From Colwellia sp. E2M01 (GTDB lineage: Bacteria > Pseudomonadota > Gammaproteobacteria > Enterobacterales > Alteromonadaceae): a stretch of 49,720 nucleotides of DNA. Below the pieces are notes generated by a model. That model made no database searches, was not told the DNA's origin, and saw nothing but the letters and a program-made list of their open reading frames with translations. This document shows positions 19,438 to 27,848 of this stretch, piece by piece. Location of the stretch: positions 1 to 49,720 of the forward strand of contig NZ_JAHKPR010000036.1 in NCBI RefSeq assembly GCF_018860585.1. The letters are read 5' to 3'. How positions within the stretch are numbered: the first letter of the stretch is position 1; every line of letters starts with the position of its first letter. The translations under genes were made by a program, and so were the position numbers.

Positions 19438-20445
19438 ATGACAAGTAAACCTATTGTATTAAGTGGCTGTCAGCCGTCAGGCGAGTTAACTATTGGTAAT
19501 TATTTAGGCGCATTAAAGCAATGGGTAAATATGCAACCAACCCACGAATGTTACTATATGCTCGTTAACCAACACGCCATTACGGTTCGTCCTAAACCTG
19601 AAGACTTACGTAAAGCAACGTTAGATGGTTTGGCCTTGTACTTAGCGTGTGGCGTTGATCCTGAGCAAAGCACTATTTTTATTCAGTCACATGTTCCAGA
19701 ACATGCACAATTAAGTTGGGTACTTAATTGTTATACGCAAATGGGTGAGCTAAATCGCATGACCCAATATAAAGATAAGTCACAAAAATCTGAAGCTAAC
19801 ATGAATTCAGGTTTATTTACTTACCCAGTATTAATGGCAGCAGATATACTACTTTATGGTGCTGATCGCGTACCTGTTGGCGATGATCAAAAGCAACATT
19901 TAGAATTAGCACGAGATATTGCTACGCGTTTTAACAATCTACATGGTGATATATTTAAAGTACCAGATCCGTTTATTCCTGAACATGGTGCTCGTGTTAT
20001 GAGCTTACTTGAACCAACTAAGAAAATGTCTAAATCAGATGTTAATCCAGGTAACTTTATCGGCTTGTTAGAAGATCCTAAAAAAGTCGCCAAGAAAATA
20101 AAACGTGCGGTTACGGATTCAGATGAACAAGCGCGTATTTATTATAACCTTGAAGAAAAACCAGGGGTATCAAACTTATTATCATTGTTGTCTTGTGCGA
20201 CAGGCACTTCTGTTGCTGATTTAGTGCCTGCTTATGAAGATAAAATGTATGGTCATTTAAAAGGTGATGTTGCTGATGCTGTGGTGGCTTTATTAGAGCC
20301 TATTCAAACTAAGTTTCATGAGTATAGAGCAGATCAAGACTTCTTAAATCAAGTTATGCGAAATGGTGCAGAAAAAGCTTCAGCGCGAGCTAGTACGGTA
20401 CTTACCTCAGTTTATGATGCTGTGGGCTTTATTCCTCGTCCATAG
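19438..20445 (+). CDS. trpS: Tryptophanyl-tRNA synthetase
   Basis: TrpS charges tRNA-Trp. The 335-residue class I synthetase has the HIGH-like motif [14 protein letters not shown] at 13-26, [14 protein letters not shown], the [11 protein letters not shown] tryptophan/ATP pocket and KMSKS near 197. Length is normal. AAGGG precedes the ATG. It follows rpe by 109 bp with no gph gene between them, unlike the E. coli order dam-rpe-gph-trpS. Confidence 0.96.
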   Translation: MTSKPIVLSGCQPSGELTIGNYLGALKQWVNMQPTHECYYMLVNQHAITVRPKPEDLRKATLDGLALYLACGVDPEQSTIFIQSHVPEHAQLSWVLNCYTQMGELNRMTQYKDKSQKSEANMNSGLFTYPVLMAADILLYGADRVPVGDDQKQHLELARDIATRFNNLHGDIFKVPDPFIPEHGARVMSLLEPTKKMSKSDVNPGNFIGLLEDPKKVAKKIKRAVTDSDEQARIYYNLEEKPGVSNLLSLLSCATGTSVADLVPAYEDKMYGHLKGDVADAVVALLEPIQTKFHEYRADQDFLNQVMRNGAEKASARASTVLTSVYDAVGFIPRP

Positions 20446-20481
20446 GTTTTTAAGAGGATTTTTAAGATCACACTCACTTAA

Positions 20482-20513
20482 AAAGGCTTGTATTCTACTG
20501 AAAACAAGCCTTT
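20482..20513 (+). terminator. Terminator of trpS
   Basis: Arms aaaggcttgt (20482-20491) and acaagccttt (20504-20513), 10 bp perfect, 12-nt loop, followed by a T-rich tract. Confidence 0.75.
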
Positions 20514-20518
20514 ATTTT

Positions 20519-20594
20519 ACCTAAAACCTAAAACCTAAAACCTAAAACCTAAAACCTAAAACCTAAAACCTAAAACCTAAAACCTAAAACCTAA
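20519..20594. repeat. Tandem array of the heptamer ctaaaac
   Basis: Ten perfect head-to-tail copies of ctaaaac run from 20521 to 20590, with a partial copy to 20594 and two matching bases before. The array lies between the trpS terminator and the convergent FHA gene stop (20605). A 7-bp unit does not preserve reading frame and no ORF uses it. Perfect identity suggests recent slippage or active length variation. Confidence 0.97.
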
Positions 20595-20604
20595 TCCCTA
20601 TCAG

Positions 20605-21702
20605 TTAATCACTATCTTGTGCTGCTTGGTTAGCTTGTTCGAATAGAGTATTACTTTCATTAATGAAACGCTCAACATTATTACTTGGGGCAATAAGGTA
20701 ACTAGGCGCCATAATAGTCGAATTATAATGAGGACGCGGATCAAACTCAGGTTGATTACTGTATTGTATTAAGTAATCACCACCAAATAGTAATGCCGTA
20801 AAACCCAACGCAATAATAATTCTACGCTTAGCCGTTGTTTGAAAACCAATATAATTATTAAGCCAAAACAAACTAAAGGCTAAAATAATGGAAAGTATTG
20901 TTCCTATTATAGGCACCAGATTATTACTTGCTGAATTGAATTCAGCTATTTCAGTGACTAACTCAGCCATCCACATAACAATGAAGAAAGTAAAACTAAT
21001 GCCTATTTGTGCTAATGTCCGGGGATCATTCTTAGTTAAGTGAGAAATAAGTGCCACACTTGCAGGCCATATTGAATATAACAACCCTTTAGTAAAAGCA
21101 TTGACTAATAACTGGCTAATATTTATTTCGGTCGATTGATTCAAATAAGTATTATAAGCGGCAATTAACATAAATAGCGCAATACTCATCACTACAGCAA
21201 CAGGGTTGCGTATTAAATCAATTAAATATTCAAAAGGACTGTATGGAATAGTATCGGCAACTTGATGATTTTTGAATAAAATGCGTAATTGGCTTTTACC
21301 TAGACTGATCACATCACCATTATTAATGACTTGTGGTTTGGCTTGCAGCTCATGCTTAACTTTTTTGCTCTTAATATGTTCTATTAAAGAGCCATTTACA
21401 GAGTCATTATCCTTAACATGCCAAACACCGTCTGCAAAAGTAAATGACAAATGTTTAGGACAGATATACGGATCCGTTAGAATGATATCATTATGATAGT
21501 CTCGGCCAATGTTGATATTGTTTTGTTGTAAACAATGACGATGCAATAATTTATGATTACGGCTGATCTCTTCAATAATTATTTCACCGGGTATAGTAGG
21601 CGTATTATTGTCAGCAAGTGAAGTGGTATTGTCTTCTATTAAACTGTCAATCGACGTTTCTGAGCTAGTGTCGAAGGCTTGGCTCTTATTTATTACTTCC
21701 AT
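20605..21702 (-). CDS. FHA-domain multi-pass membrane protein
   Basis: The 365-residue protein has a cytoplasmic FHA domain (about 45-140: INIGRDYHNDIILTD, CPKHLSF, WHVKDNDSVNGSLIEH), which in known cases binds phosphothreonine peptides; Arg, Ser/His and Asn-Gly positions are present, although the usual GRxxxxD/SxxH pattern is slightly altered (CPKH rather than SRxH). Five membrane helices follow (about 165-310) and then a short C-terminal tail. It overlaps the 3' end of the upstream trypsin-like protease gene by 10 bp, so both are one transcript. This suggests a signalling or scaffolding partner of the protease; the function is not known to me. Confidence 0.75.
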   Translation of the reverse strand: MEVINKSQAFDTSSETSIDSLIEDNTTSLADNNTPTIPGEIIIEEISRNHKLLHRHCLQQNNINIGRDYHNDIILTDPYICPKHLSFTFADGVWHVKDNDSVNGSLIEHIKSKKVKHELQAKPQVINNGDVISLGKSQLRILFKNHQVADTIPYSPFEYLIDLIRNPVAVVMSIALFMLIAAYNTYLNQSTEINISQLLVNAFTKGLLYSIWPASVALISHLTKNDPRTLAQIGISFTFFIVMWMAELVTEIAEFNSASNNLVPIIGTILSIILAFSLFWLNNYIGFQTTAKRRIIIALGFTALLFGGDYLIQYSNQPEFDPRPHYNSTIMAPSYLIAPSNNVERFINESNTLFEQANQAAQDSD

Positions 21703-22988
21703 GAAATCGCCTCCATAAACTTGCTAGTAAACGCTAAAGCATTTTTTTGATTAACTCCCGCCAAAGTAAAGTGGCTAACTAAGCCTTGCTGATTTTTATC
21801 AATGCTTGCGCTTAAATATAAAACATCAAATAAACCAACGTAGTCTTTATAGGCTCTTGTGCAAAGTATACTTTTATTGTTCATCGCCTTCGTGGTATTT
21901 GCACTACTTTCAGGAGTAATTAAATCATGGCGGCATTGGTATTCAGTTACATCGTCTTTACTGGCAACATTACCAGCACCAGCGTGAGATATTTGTTTTT
22001 GATATAAATGGTAAAATTTATTATCGCTTAAATCTTTTGCTCGCATATAACTGAATTCGATTTCGATATTGCCGGTAAAAAAGTGTGCAGCAATAAAAGT
22101 ATTTTCATCTAACGTACAATTTGCTACAACGGCTTCAATAATAGCATCACTTTTATCAGCATTAGAATCACCCCAACAACGAATAAAAGGCACATCAATA
22201 ATAGGAATAATGGCTTTTCCCGCAAGCTCTTTACTTTGCCAAGTATTATTGAGTAAAGCGTCCATTAATTTATTTTGATTAGCGATTAGCTGCGATGATA
22301 TTTGTTGTTTTATAAGATCATGAGTAACAAGCGTAGAGACGTTTTCAGATTGCTTTTTATAAATATTAAACAAGGTTACTAATTTATCGTGCGGAACTAA
22401 AAAACCAATTTGATTACCTGACGTTGCAACATTAATACCTACCACTTTTTCTTTGTTATTAACCACAGGACCGCCGCTCATGCCTGAGTTTATTGAACCT
22501 GTAAAATGGATACGCTCGTTAAAAGATTCCTTTTTTAAGCCGTTATAAGTGCCGGGTACAACAATCATACCTAAATCATGAGGGTTACCTAAGGCAAATA
22601 ACTGCTCTCCTTTAATCGGTTTTTCATCAGAAATTTGAAAGTAAGGCATAGCGTTAGTCACAGTACGTTTGACTAATGCTAGATCATTAATAACATCAAC
22701 ACTAACCAAGTCCATCTCATCGGTATTACCTTGGTGATCTAAATATTCAATTCGATATTTTTCAGGGTGGCGGGCATAACTTGAAATAACATGATAATTG
22801 GTAGCAATAATACCGTCTTCACTTATTTGAAAGCCTGAGCCGATAGACGACTTTTCACCGCTGGCTTTATCAATTAATTTGATTTGGTAGAGAGAAGGGG
22901 TAAGTTGAGCAAATATTGCTTCGGCTTGCTCATCAGCAAAAGCGTTATAACTTAATAGTATAAAAATTAAGGTAAAAAAAACTTTCAT
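21693..22988 (-). CDS. Periplasmic trypsin-like serine protease (S1 family)
   Basis: The 431-residue protein has a signal peptide (MKVFFTLIFILLSYNAFADE) and a chymotrypsin-fold protease domain with an intact triad: His66 (TNYHVIS), Asp102 (NDLALVK) and Ser171 (NSGMSGGPVV). The upstream SSIGSGFQISEDGIIATN is typical of HtrA-like S1C enzymes, but no PDZ domain is evident; residues about 225-431 form an unrecognised C-terminal domain with several Cys. The product is probably periplasmic. It is co-transcribed with the overlapping FHA membrane protein gene and divergent from the beta-lactamase-like gene. Confidence 0.85.
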   Translation of the reverse strand: MKVFFTLIFILLSYNAFADEQAEAIFAQLTPSLYQIKLIDKASGEKSSIGSGFQISEDGIIATNYHVISSYARHPEKYRIEYLDHQGNTDEMDLVSVDVINDLALVKRTVTNAMPYFQISDEKPIKGEQLFALGNPHDLGMIVVPGTYNGLKKESFNERIHFTGSINSGMSGGPVVNNKEKVVGINVATSGNQIGFLVPHDKLVTLFNIYKKQSENVSTLVTHDLIKQQISSQLIANQNKLMDALLNNTWQSKELAGKAIIPIIDVPFIRCWGDSNADKSDAIIEAVVANCTLDENTFIAAHFFTGNIEIEFSYMRAKDLSDNKFYHLYQKQISHAGAGNVASKDDVTEYQCRHDLITPESSANTTKAMNNKSILCTRAYKDYVGLFDVLYLSASIDKNQQGLVSHFTLAGVNQKNALAFTSKFMEAISWK

Positions 22989-23156
22989 TCATCTTCCTAT
23001 TGATAGCTTATCATTGCATTGTGACAGTAAAATTTAATTTGTCACCTAAACAATCACATAAATAATACAGCAATTGTGCTATTGTTTATGTAATGGAATC
23101 TATAGCTTTTATATATAAAATGGTTTCTATCAGTAATTAACGTTAAAGAGAACCAC

Positions 23157-24122
23157 GTGAAAAAATTTATAAGTCTTACCAGTATACTTATTCTAAATTG
23201 TTTTTCTCATTCTGTGTGGGCGAATGCTCAACTCTGCTTGGCAAATCAAAGCGACTGTACTTTCGTTTTATTGAGTGAAAAAGTCAGTGAAAGAGTTAAT
23301 GAGGTTATTGATGAAGTTATCGAGGAAGGAGTAAATAGCTCCACTACTCGAAATAAAGTCACTCAAGCTTCATCGTATAGCGAAAAAAATGAAGTGCTAC
23401 TCATTGTTAATGATAAAAGAGCTCGCTATCGTTTCTCTCCATTCTCTACCTTTAAAATTCCTAATAGTTTGATAGCGCTCGATAGTGAGTTGATAGCTAA
23501 TGCAAAACAAAAACTATTTTATGACAAAGAAAAGTACCCCACAGAATCATGGTGGCCGTCGACCTGGTTGTTGTCAGACTATAATCTTGCCTCAGCATTT
23601 AAGTTTTCTATTGTTCCTATTTACCGACAAATCGCCAATGAGATTGGTCAGGAAACAATGCAAAGCTATATTACTAATTTTGCTTATGGCAATACTGATA
23701 TTTCATCAGGTATAGATGATTTTTGGCTAAATGGTAGTTTACAAATTTCAGCGATTGAGCAAGTCGAATTTTTACAAAAGCTAAATCATGCTCAAATAGG
23801 TGTTAGCCAGCAAAGCATTAATACGCTTAAAGAAATTATGTTAACCGAAAGCACCGATAGTTATTTATTCTATGCAAAAACAGGAACAGGTACTATTAAT
23901 ACTATTCCTGTTGAGGATGCTAGTGAGATAACACAGGCTAATAATACAGAAAACACTAAGCATACAAGTACAGCAAAACTAGGTTGGTATGTTGGCTTTG
24001 TCGAAAATGCAGAAGGAGTACATTATTTTGCGTTTAACTTTACTCGAGATAGCTATGAAAATATGAATACGGAAAGAATTAATATTGTTAAAAACCACTT
24101 AAAAAAAGCAGGCGTTATTTAA
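23157..24122 (+). CDS. Class D (OXA-like) beta-lactamase family protein
   Basis: The 321-residue protein has a signal peptide (about 1-23) and every class D hallmark: S97-TFK-K100 in RFSPFSTFKIPNSLIALDS, S151-I-V, Y177-G-N, Trp190 in DDFWLNGSLQISAIEQV (the Trp that stabilises the carboxylated lysine), K241-T-G and GWYVGFVE. It is longer than typical OXA enzymes (about 265-275) because of an insertion of about 30 residues before the active-site serine (about 44-75) and one of about 18 between KTG and GWYVG (about 246-270, Asn/Thr-rich). Start is GTG at 23157 with AAAGAG upstream. Activity on beta-lactams is plausible but not shown; a penicillin-sensing or peptidoglycan-related role is possible. 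Confidence 0.82.
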   Translation: MKKFISLTSILILNCFSHSVWANAQLCLANQSDCTFVLLSEKVSERVNEVIDEVIEEGVNSSTTRNKVTQASSYSEKNEVLLIVNDKRARYRFSPFSTFKIPNSLIALDSELIANAKQKLFYDKEKYPTESWWPSTWLLSDYNLASAFKFSIVPIYRQIANEIGQETMQSYITNFAYGNTDISSGIDDFWLNGSLQISAIEQVEFLQKLNHAQIGVSQQSINTLKEIMLTESTDSYLFYAKTGTGTINTIPVEDASEITQANNTENTKHTSTAKLGWYVGFVENAEGVHYFAFNFTRDSYENMNTERINIVKNHLKKAGVI

Positions 24123-24158
24123 TACTAAGTTCAAGCAATCATAATTAAAGGTAAACTA

Positions 24159-24563
24159 ATGACTAGCCTAACCCCTGAACAAGCAGAAGCTTATTTGTTA
24201 AGTAAGCCTGAAGCCCAATTAGATTTTCCTTTTGGTGAAGAGACCAAAGTATTTAAAGTTAAAAATAAAATGTACGCTACATTATCGTTAGGGAAAATGG
24301 GCAAGGGTGACGATAGCTCTGCTACAGGAGACGTAGATTACTGGATGAATCTGAAGTGCGACCCTGAAGAGGCAATTATGCTGCGCGATATCTTTCCGTC
24401 GGTAATTGCCGGTTATCACATGAATAAAAAGCTTTGGAACACTATTATTTTAGATGGTTCAATTCCACAGGGGGAACTTGAACGAATGATGGATAATTCA
24501 TTTATGTTAGTGGTAAATAATATGACCAAGAAAGATCAGCAGTCAATTTTAATATCTTTATAA
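24159..24563 (+). CDS. MmcQ/YjbR family protein
   Basis: This 134-residue small cytoplasmic protein fits the YjbR/MmcQ family (double-wing DNA-binding-like fold of unknown biochemical role): EQAEAYLLSKPEAQLDFPFGEETKVFKVKNKMYATL and the C-terminal GYHMNKKLWNTIILDG...MMDNSFMLVVNNM pattern (both in pieces along 6-120). It follows the beta-lactamase-like gene by 36 bp on the same strand. A diverged fragment of the same gene type lies at 25213-25321. Confidence 0.82.
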   Translation: MTSLTPEQAEAYLLSKPEAQLDFPFGEETKVFKVKNKMYATLSLGKMGKGDDSSATGDVDYWMNLKCDPEEAIMLRDIFPSVIAGYHMNKKLWNTIILDGSIPQGELERMMDNSFMLVVNNMTKKDQQSILISL

Positions 24564-24571
24564 GCAAGTGC

Positions 24572-24863
24572 TTAGCTTGTTAAATGAAGCTCGTATTTCA
24601 TCTGTTGGTGTAATACTCGAATAATAAAAATTTCACGCTGGCGTACTTGAAAATAAACGGCGTGCTTCCTAAACAAATATCGAAAGTAACCTTTTCTTAT
24701 ATCCTCAACTCTATGAGCCAAGTCAGGTTCGTTTGATAACAAAACATTCTTCAAGTACTAATAAATAAGATTCAGCTTGGATAACATTGAAGTTTTTATA
24801 GGTATATTGAAAAATATTTGCTAAATCTGTAGAGGCTTTGTTGGAGAGAATATCTTTAGTCAT
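24572..24863 (-). pseudogene. parE: Frameshifted ParE/RelE-type toxin gene
   Basis: From the ATG at 24863, which overlaps the parD stop by 8 bp, the reading gives MTKDILSNKASTDLANIFQY and continues to EECF near codon 41, the N-terminal half of a ParE toxin, then runs into a stop within about six codons. The rest of ParE (LSNEPDLAHRVEDIRKGYFR, IIRVLHQQMKYELHL) continues in another frame down to 24572. Against the usual ParE spacing, five bases appear to be missing after the EECF codons (around 24740). The toxin is therefore probably inactive unless recoding or an internal start (TTG near 24754) is used. The C-terminal catalytic-side motifs are otherwise well kept, so the break looks recent. 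Confidence 0.75.
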
Positions 24864-25089
24864 TTTCTATCTTTTTTCTTTGCTGACTAATAATATCTGC
24901 AACAGTTAAAGTACTTTCTCCGCTCATTTCACCTTCAATTAACGCCATCCGAATTGCTTCTTTTTCACTTTGATTATGGCGAATGAGATCTCTAATATAA
25001 TCACTCGCATTGGCAAAATGACCACTAGTCACTTGTTGATCAATCCAATGCCGCATTTCATTTGGAATAGATATATTAAGTGTTGCCAT
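24856..25089 (-). CDS. parD: ParD-type antitoxin
   Basis: The 77-residue protein has a ribbon-helix-helix N-terminus (ATLNISIPNEMRHWIDQQV) and a ParD-type C-terminal toxin-binding region (GHFANASDYIRDLIRHNQ, ALIEGEMSGES). The start at 25089 is chosen because GGGAG lies 6-7 bp upstream; an alternative start 12 bp earlier lacks a site. It overlaps the downstream parE reading frame, the usual type II toxin-antitoxin layout, and probably represses its own promoter in 25090-25210. Confidence 0.85.
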   Translation of the reverse strand: MATLNISIPNEMRHWIDQQVTSGHFANASDYIRDLIRHNQSEKEAIRMALIEGEMSGESTLTVADIISQQRKKIEND

Positions 25090-25212
25090 GATTACTCCCA
25101 TATTTTTTAACTAAATTAAAAATATTGTGGCATATATTGGCAATGTTTGCTATTGAGTGGGCGATTGATAATCACGAAAAAAATTAAACTATTTATATAT
25201 TATTTCCTCTTG

Positions 25213-25321
25213 ATTGCGGGTATTGACATACATGAATAAAAAGCTATGGAACACAATAATCCTCGATGACTTAATTCCACTAGGTGAAATTGAACGTATG
25301 ATAGATAATTCATTTAAGCTA
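25213..25321 (+). pseudogene. Remnant of a second yjbR gene
   Basis: From 25232 the frame reads MNKKLWNTIILDDLIPLGEI and on through ERMIDNSFKL, matching residues about 87-116 of the intact YjbR at 24159-24563 at roughly 24 of 30 positions. Just upstream, attgcgggtat matches the preceding IAGY codons but out of frame. The DNA has many synonymous differences, so it is not a recent copy. The fragment stops where the convergent pirin gene ends (25314). Confidence 0.75.
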
Positions 25322-26030
25322 CGGTATCAATAATAATAACTTCACAATCAGTTGCGGCGCTTATTACGATTGAGTTAGACAGCGTTACTTCCAACCCATC
25401 TCCTTTATTCATAGTTACACTTTTGCTACTACCTGTGCATTCTTCAATTTTAAACATTCCATTAGATGCCAATATATAGGCTTGGTGCGTAATGTTATGT
25501 TCTACGATAGTACCTTTAGCTAACTTACCACCAAATATACGTGCTTCTTGGTTAATAAAAAGAGCTTGGTTTTTATCTTCTATATAGCCCGAAGCTAAAA
25601 GAGTCAGTTTATTTTCTGCTTGCTTGCGAAATGTTTTAGTTTCCCAGCGTGGTTGTACATTTTTTTTATTGGTTTCAATCCATATTTGATAAAGCGTTAA
25701 CGGCTCAGCAGAAAGATTATATTCTGCGTGTACAATACCTGTACCTGCGCTCATTACCTGTACTTCACCTGCTTTAGTTACCCCTTTATTACCAACATTG
25801 TCTTGATGAGTAACAGAGCCTGAGCGAATAAAGCTGATGATCTCCATATTTTGATGAGGGTGTGCAGGAAAACCTTTACCTGGCGCTATCCAATCATCGT
25901 TGATCACTCGTAACTTACCGAAGCTCATACGCGTAGGGTTATAATAATTAGCAAAACTAAAATGATGTTTAGCTTTAAGCCAACCATGGTTAGCATAACC
26001 TAAATTTTTATAAGGATAATGTTTGATCAT
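25314..26030 (-). CDS. Pirin family protein (quercetinase-like, YhhW/YhaK type)
   Basis: The 238-residue bicupin has the pirin metal-binding set at His57, His59 (FPAHPHQNMEI), His101 and Glu103 (GIVHAEYN), the same spacing as in E. coli YhhW, which has quercetin 2,3-dioxygenase activity in vitro. It is cytoplasmic. It is the third gene of a minus-strand run with yqjG- and doxX-like genes and a divergent YhaJ-like regulator, so a role in quinone/phenolic detoxification is likely. Physiological substrate unknown. Confidence 0.88.
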   Translation of the reverse strand: MIKHYPYKNLGYANHGWLKAKHHFSFANYYNPTRMSFGKLRVINDDWIAPGKGFPAHPHQNMEIISFIRSGSVTHQDNVGNKGVTKAGEVQVMSAGTGIVHAEYNLSAEPLTLYQIWIETNKKNVQPRWETKTFRKQAENKLTLLASGYIEDKNQALFINQEARIFGGKLAKGTIVEHNITHQAYILASNGMFKIEECTGSSKSVTMNKGDGLEVTLSNSIVISAATDCEVIIIDTVA

Positions 26031-26130
26031 AAAACTTCCTTAGGCTGATAATTTCAGCCTATTTTTACTTCAGTGTATAATTAGTTGTGTAATTTAATAC
26101 CATATAAAGAGTAAGTTCATAGCTAATTTT

Positions 26131-27114
26131 TTAGTTAAACTGTCGCTCTCTATTATGCGGTTTAGTCCAGTCTTGCTGGTGACTAATGGGTACAATGCCG
26201 TATGGGTTTAACGCTAAATGGCTTGCGTAATAATGCCGTTTTATATGCGCTTCGTTGACCGTTTTAGCGATATTTGGCATTTGGTATAGCTCTAACATAA
26301 AGTGATAAATATTAGGGTATTGCTCAATGAGTTTTAAATTACACTTAAAGTGTGTGTGATAAACAGAATCGAAACGTACTAATGTAACCCATAATCGCCA
26401 ATCAGCTTCTGTTAATTCATCCCCTGTTAAGTAACGTTGCTTAGATAACTTATGCTCAACTTGATCGAGTGCTGAAAATAACTTAACAACATGTTTGTCA
26501 TAGACTTCTTGTGAGGTTGCAAAACCTGTTTTATAAACACCATTGTTAATGTTGTGATAAATAAATTCATTTTCGAGATCAATCTTTTCTCGTAATGTTT
26601 CAGGGTAAAAGTCGCGTGTATTACCGGTAATATGATTAAAAGCACTATTAAATATGCGAATAATCTCTGACGACTCGTTATTCACGATTACTTTATTCTT
26701 TTTGTCCCATAAAATAGGCACACTATTTACGCCACTATAATTCGGATCTTGAACGAGATATTTTTCACTAATATAACCACCACCATATAAATCATCACCC
26801 GTTGTACCATAAAGCTTGGCCGACTCTTTATCATGGTTAAAACTCCAACCTTTGTCATGCATATCTGGATGCACAACACTGACGGTAATGAGATCTTCTA
26901 AACCTTTTAATTGACGAAAAACTAAAGTGCGGTGTGCCCAAGGGCAAGCTAGTGATACATATAAATGATAACGTCCCGCTTCTGCTTTAAAACCATCATG
27001 CCCACTTATGCCGGCGCTACCATCAGCGGTGATCCAGTTTCTAAACTGTGATTCTTTACGCTGATATTCACCGTTTTTAATGCTGCTGTTCCAACTATTT
27101 TTGACAGTTGCCAT
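26131..27114 (-). CDS. yqjG: Glutathionyl-hydroquinone reductase (Xi-class GST)
   Basis: This enzyme reduces glutathionyl-hydroquinones to free hydroquinones. The 327 residues carry the catalytic C57-P-W-A-H motif (VSLACPWAHRTLVFRQLKG), DLYGGGYISEKY, VPILWDKKNKVIVNNESSEIIR and a C-terminal all-helical GST domain (LTGDELTEADWRLWVTLVRFD). Length is normal. It lies 52 bp downstream of the doxX-like gene and 100 bp upstream of pirin, on the same strand. Confidence 0.93.
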   Translation of the reverse strand: MATVKNSWNSSIKNGEYQRKESQFRNWITADGSAGISGHDGFKAEAGRYHLYVSLACPWAHRTLVFRQLKGLEDLITVSVVHPDMHDKGWSFNHDKESAKLYGTTGDDLYGGGYISEKYLVQDPNYSGVNSVPILWDKKNKVIVNNESSEIIRIFNSAFNHITGNTRDFYPETLREKIDLENEFIYHNINNGVYKTGFATSQEVYDKHVVKLFSALDQVEHKLSKQRYLTGDELTEADWRLWVTLVRFDSVYHTHFKCNLKLIEQYPNIYHFMLELYQMPNIAKTVNEAHIKRHYYASHLALNPYGIVPISHQQDWTKPHNRERQFN

Positions 27115-27166
27115 GGTTGTTACCTTATTGTTTAAATAGATTAATTGGTTGTTGGTTTATTATTTA

Positions 27167-27616
27167 CTAGCTTAAACGCTTTGCGATTAAATTATCTACC
27201 GACAGTTTACCTGCGCCGCTAAACATTAATGAAATTGACATCGCAAACAACGTAAGGGCGAATTCATAGCCATTATTACTCATGAATAAACCGTTGCTAA
27301 TATGAACACTAAATATGGCAATAATCATAGTTACCGCTAAAACAAAACTTGTTGGTCTTGTTAGAAAACCAATTATTAAAAGTAAACCGCCGAAAAACTC
27401 TGCACTGCCAGCCATTAATGCCATTAAATACCCTGGAGCAAGTCCGATAGACTCCATCCATTGACCTGTACCCGTTAAACCGTAACCACCAAACCAAGCG
27501 AAAAGTTTTTGTGCACCATGTGCTGTAAAAATAAGTCCTGCAATAAGTCGTAATGGTAGTGCGGATAATGATTTTTCAGTTTTAGTGATGGTTTTTGTAA
27601 TCTTTTTAATGTTCAT
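27167..27616 (-). CDS. DoxX family membrane protein (YqjF-like)
   Basis: The 149-residue protein has four membrane helices and the DoxX signature LRLIAGLIFTAHGAQKLFAWFGGYGLTGT (in two pieces near 22-50), GSAEFFGGLLLIIGF and MFSGAGKLSVD. DoxX proteins are linked to redox-stress membrane complexes. It is the first gene of the doxX-yqjG-pirin run. In E. coli the equivalent gene yqjF is activated by YhaJ in response to nitroaromatic breakdown products. Confidence 0.88.
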   Translation of the reverse strand: MNIKKITKTITKTEKSLSALPLRLIAGLIFTAHGAQKLFAWFGGYGLTGTGQWMESIGLAPGYLMALMAGSAEFFGGLLLIIGFLTRPTSFVLAVTMIIAIFSVHISNGLFMSNNGYEFALTLFAMSISLMFSGAGKLSVDNLIAKRLS

Positions 27617-27770
27617 TGTTTCGCCTTTGTTATGCTGTAATTTAACAAGTAATTTAAATTTTTAATTAAAATAATATTTAAGTTATGTTTTAAATGAGTC
27701 TGTTTTCAAATCTGTAGCTATTGTATAACTTGAGTTTTGAATGAATAACCCATAGTATTTGTTTGATATG

Positions 27771-27785
27771 TTCAAAATATTTGAA
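27771..27785. promoter_or_regulatory. Candidate LysR operator between doxX and yhaJ-like gene
   Basis: Perfect dyad ttcaaa-ata-tttgaa, fitting the T-N11-A pattern of LysR sites, lies in the divergent gap 63 bp upstream of the regulator start and 155 bp upstream of the doxX-like start. Confidence 0.45.
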
Positions 27786-27848
27786 TGATTTTACTGGCTT
27801 AAAATCCAAGTAATTTGAGTTCAAGTTAAGTAACAATGAGATAACACT

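Noticed and set aside
20519..20594. Resemblance of the heptamer array to plant/algal telomere repeats
   Set aside because: The unit is internal between bacterial genes and lacks the third G of those repeats; similarity of a 7-bp AC-rich unit is easily chance.
24572..24754. The short 60-codon frame as a complete RelE-like gene
   Set aside because: It begins in the middle of the ParE fold from a TTG with no ribosome site, and the missing N-terminal half is found just upstream in another frame, so it is a frameshifted gene.
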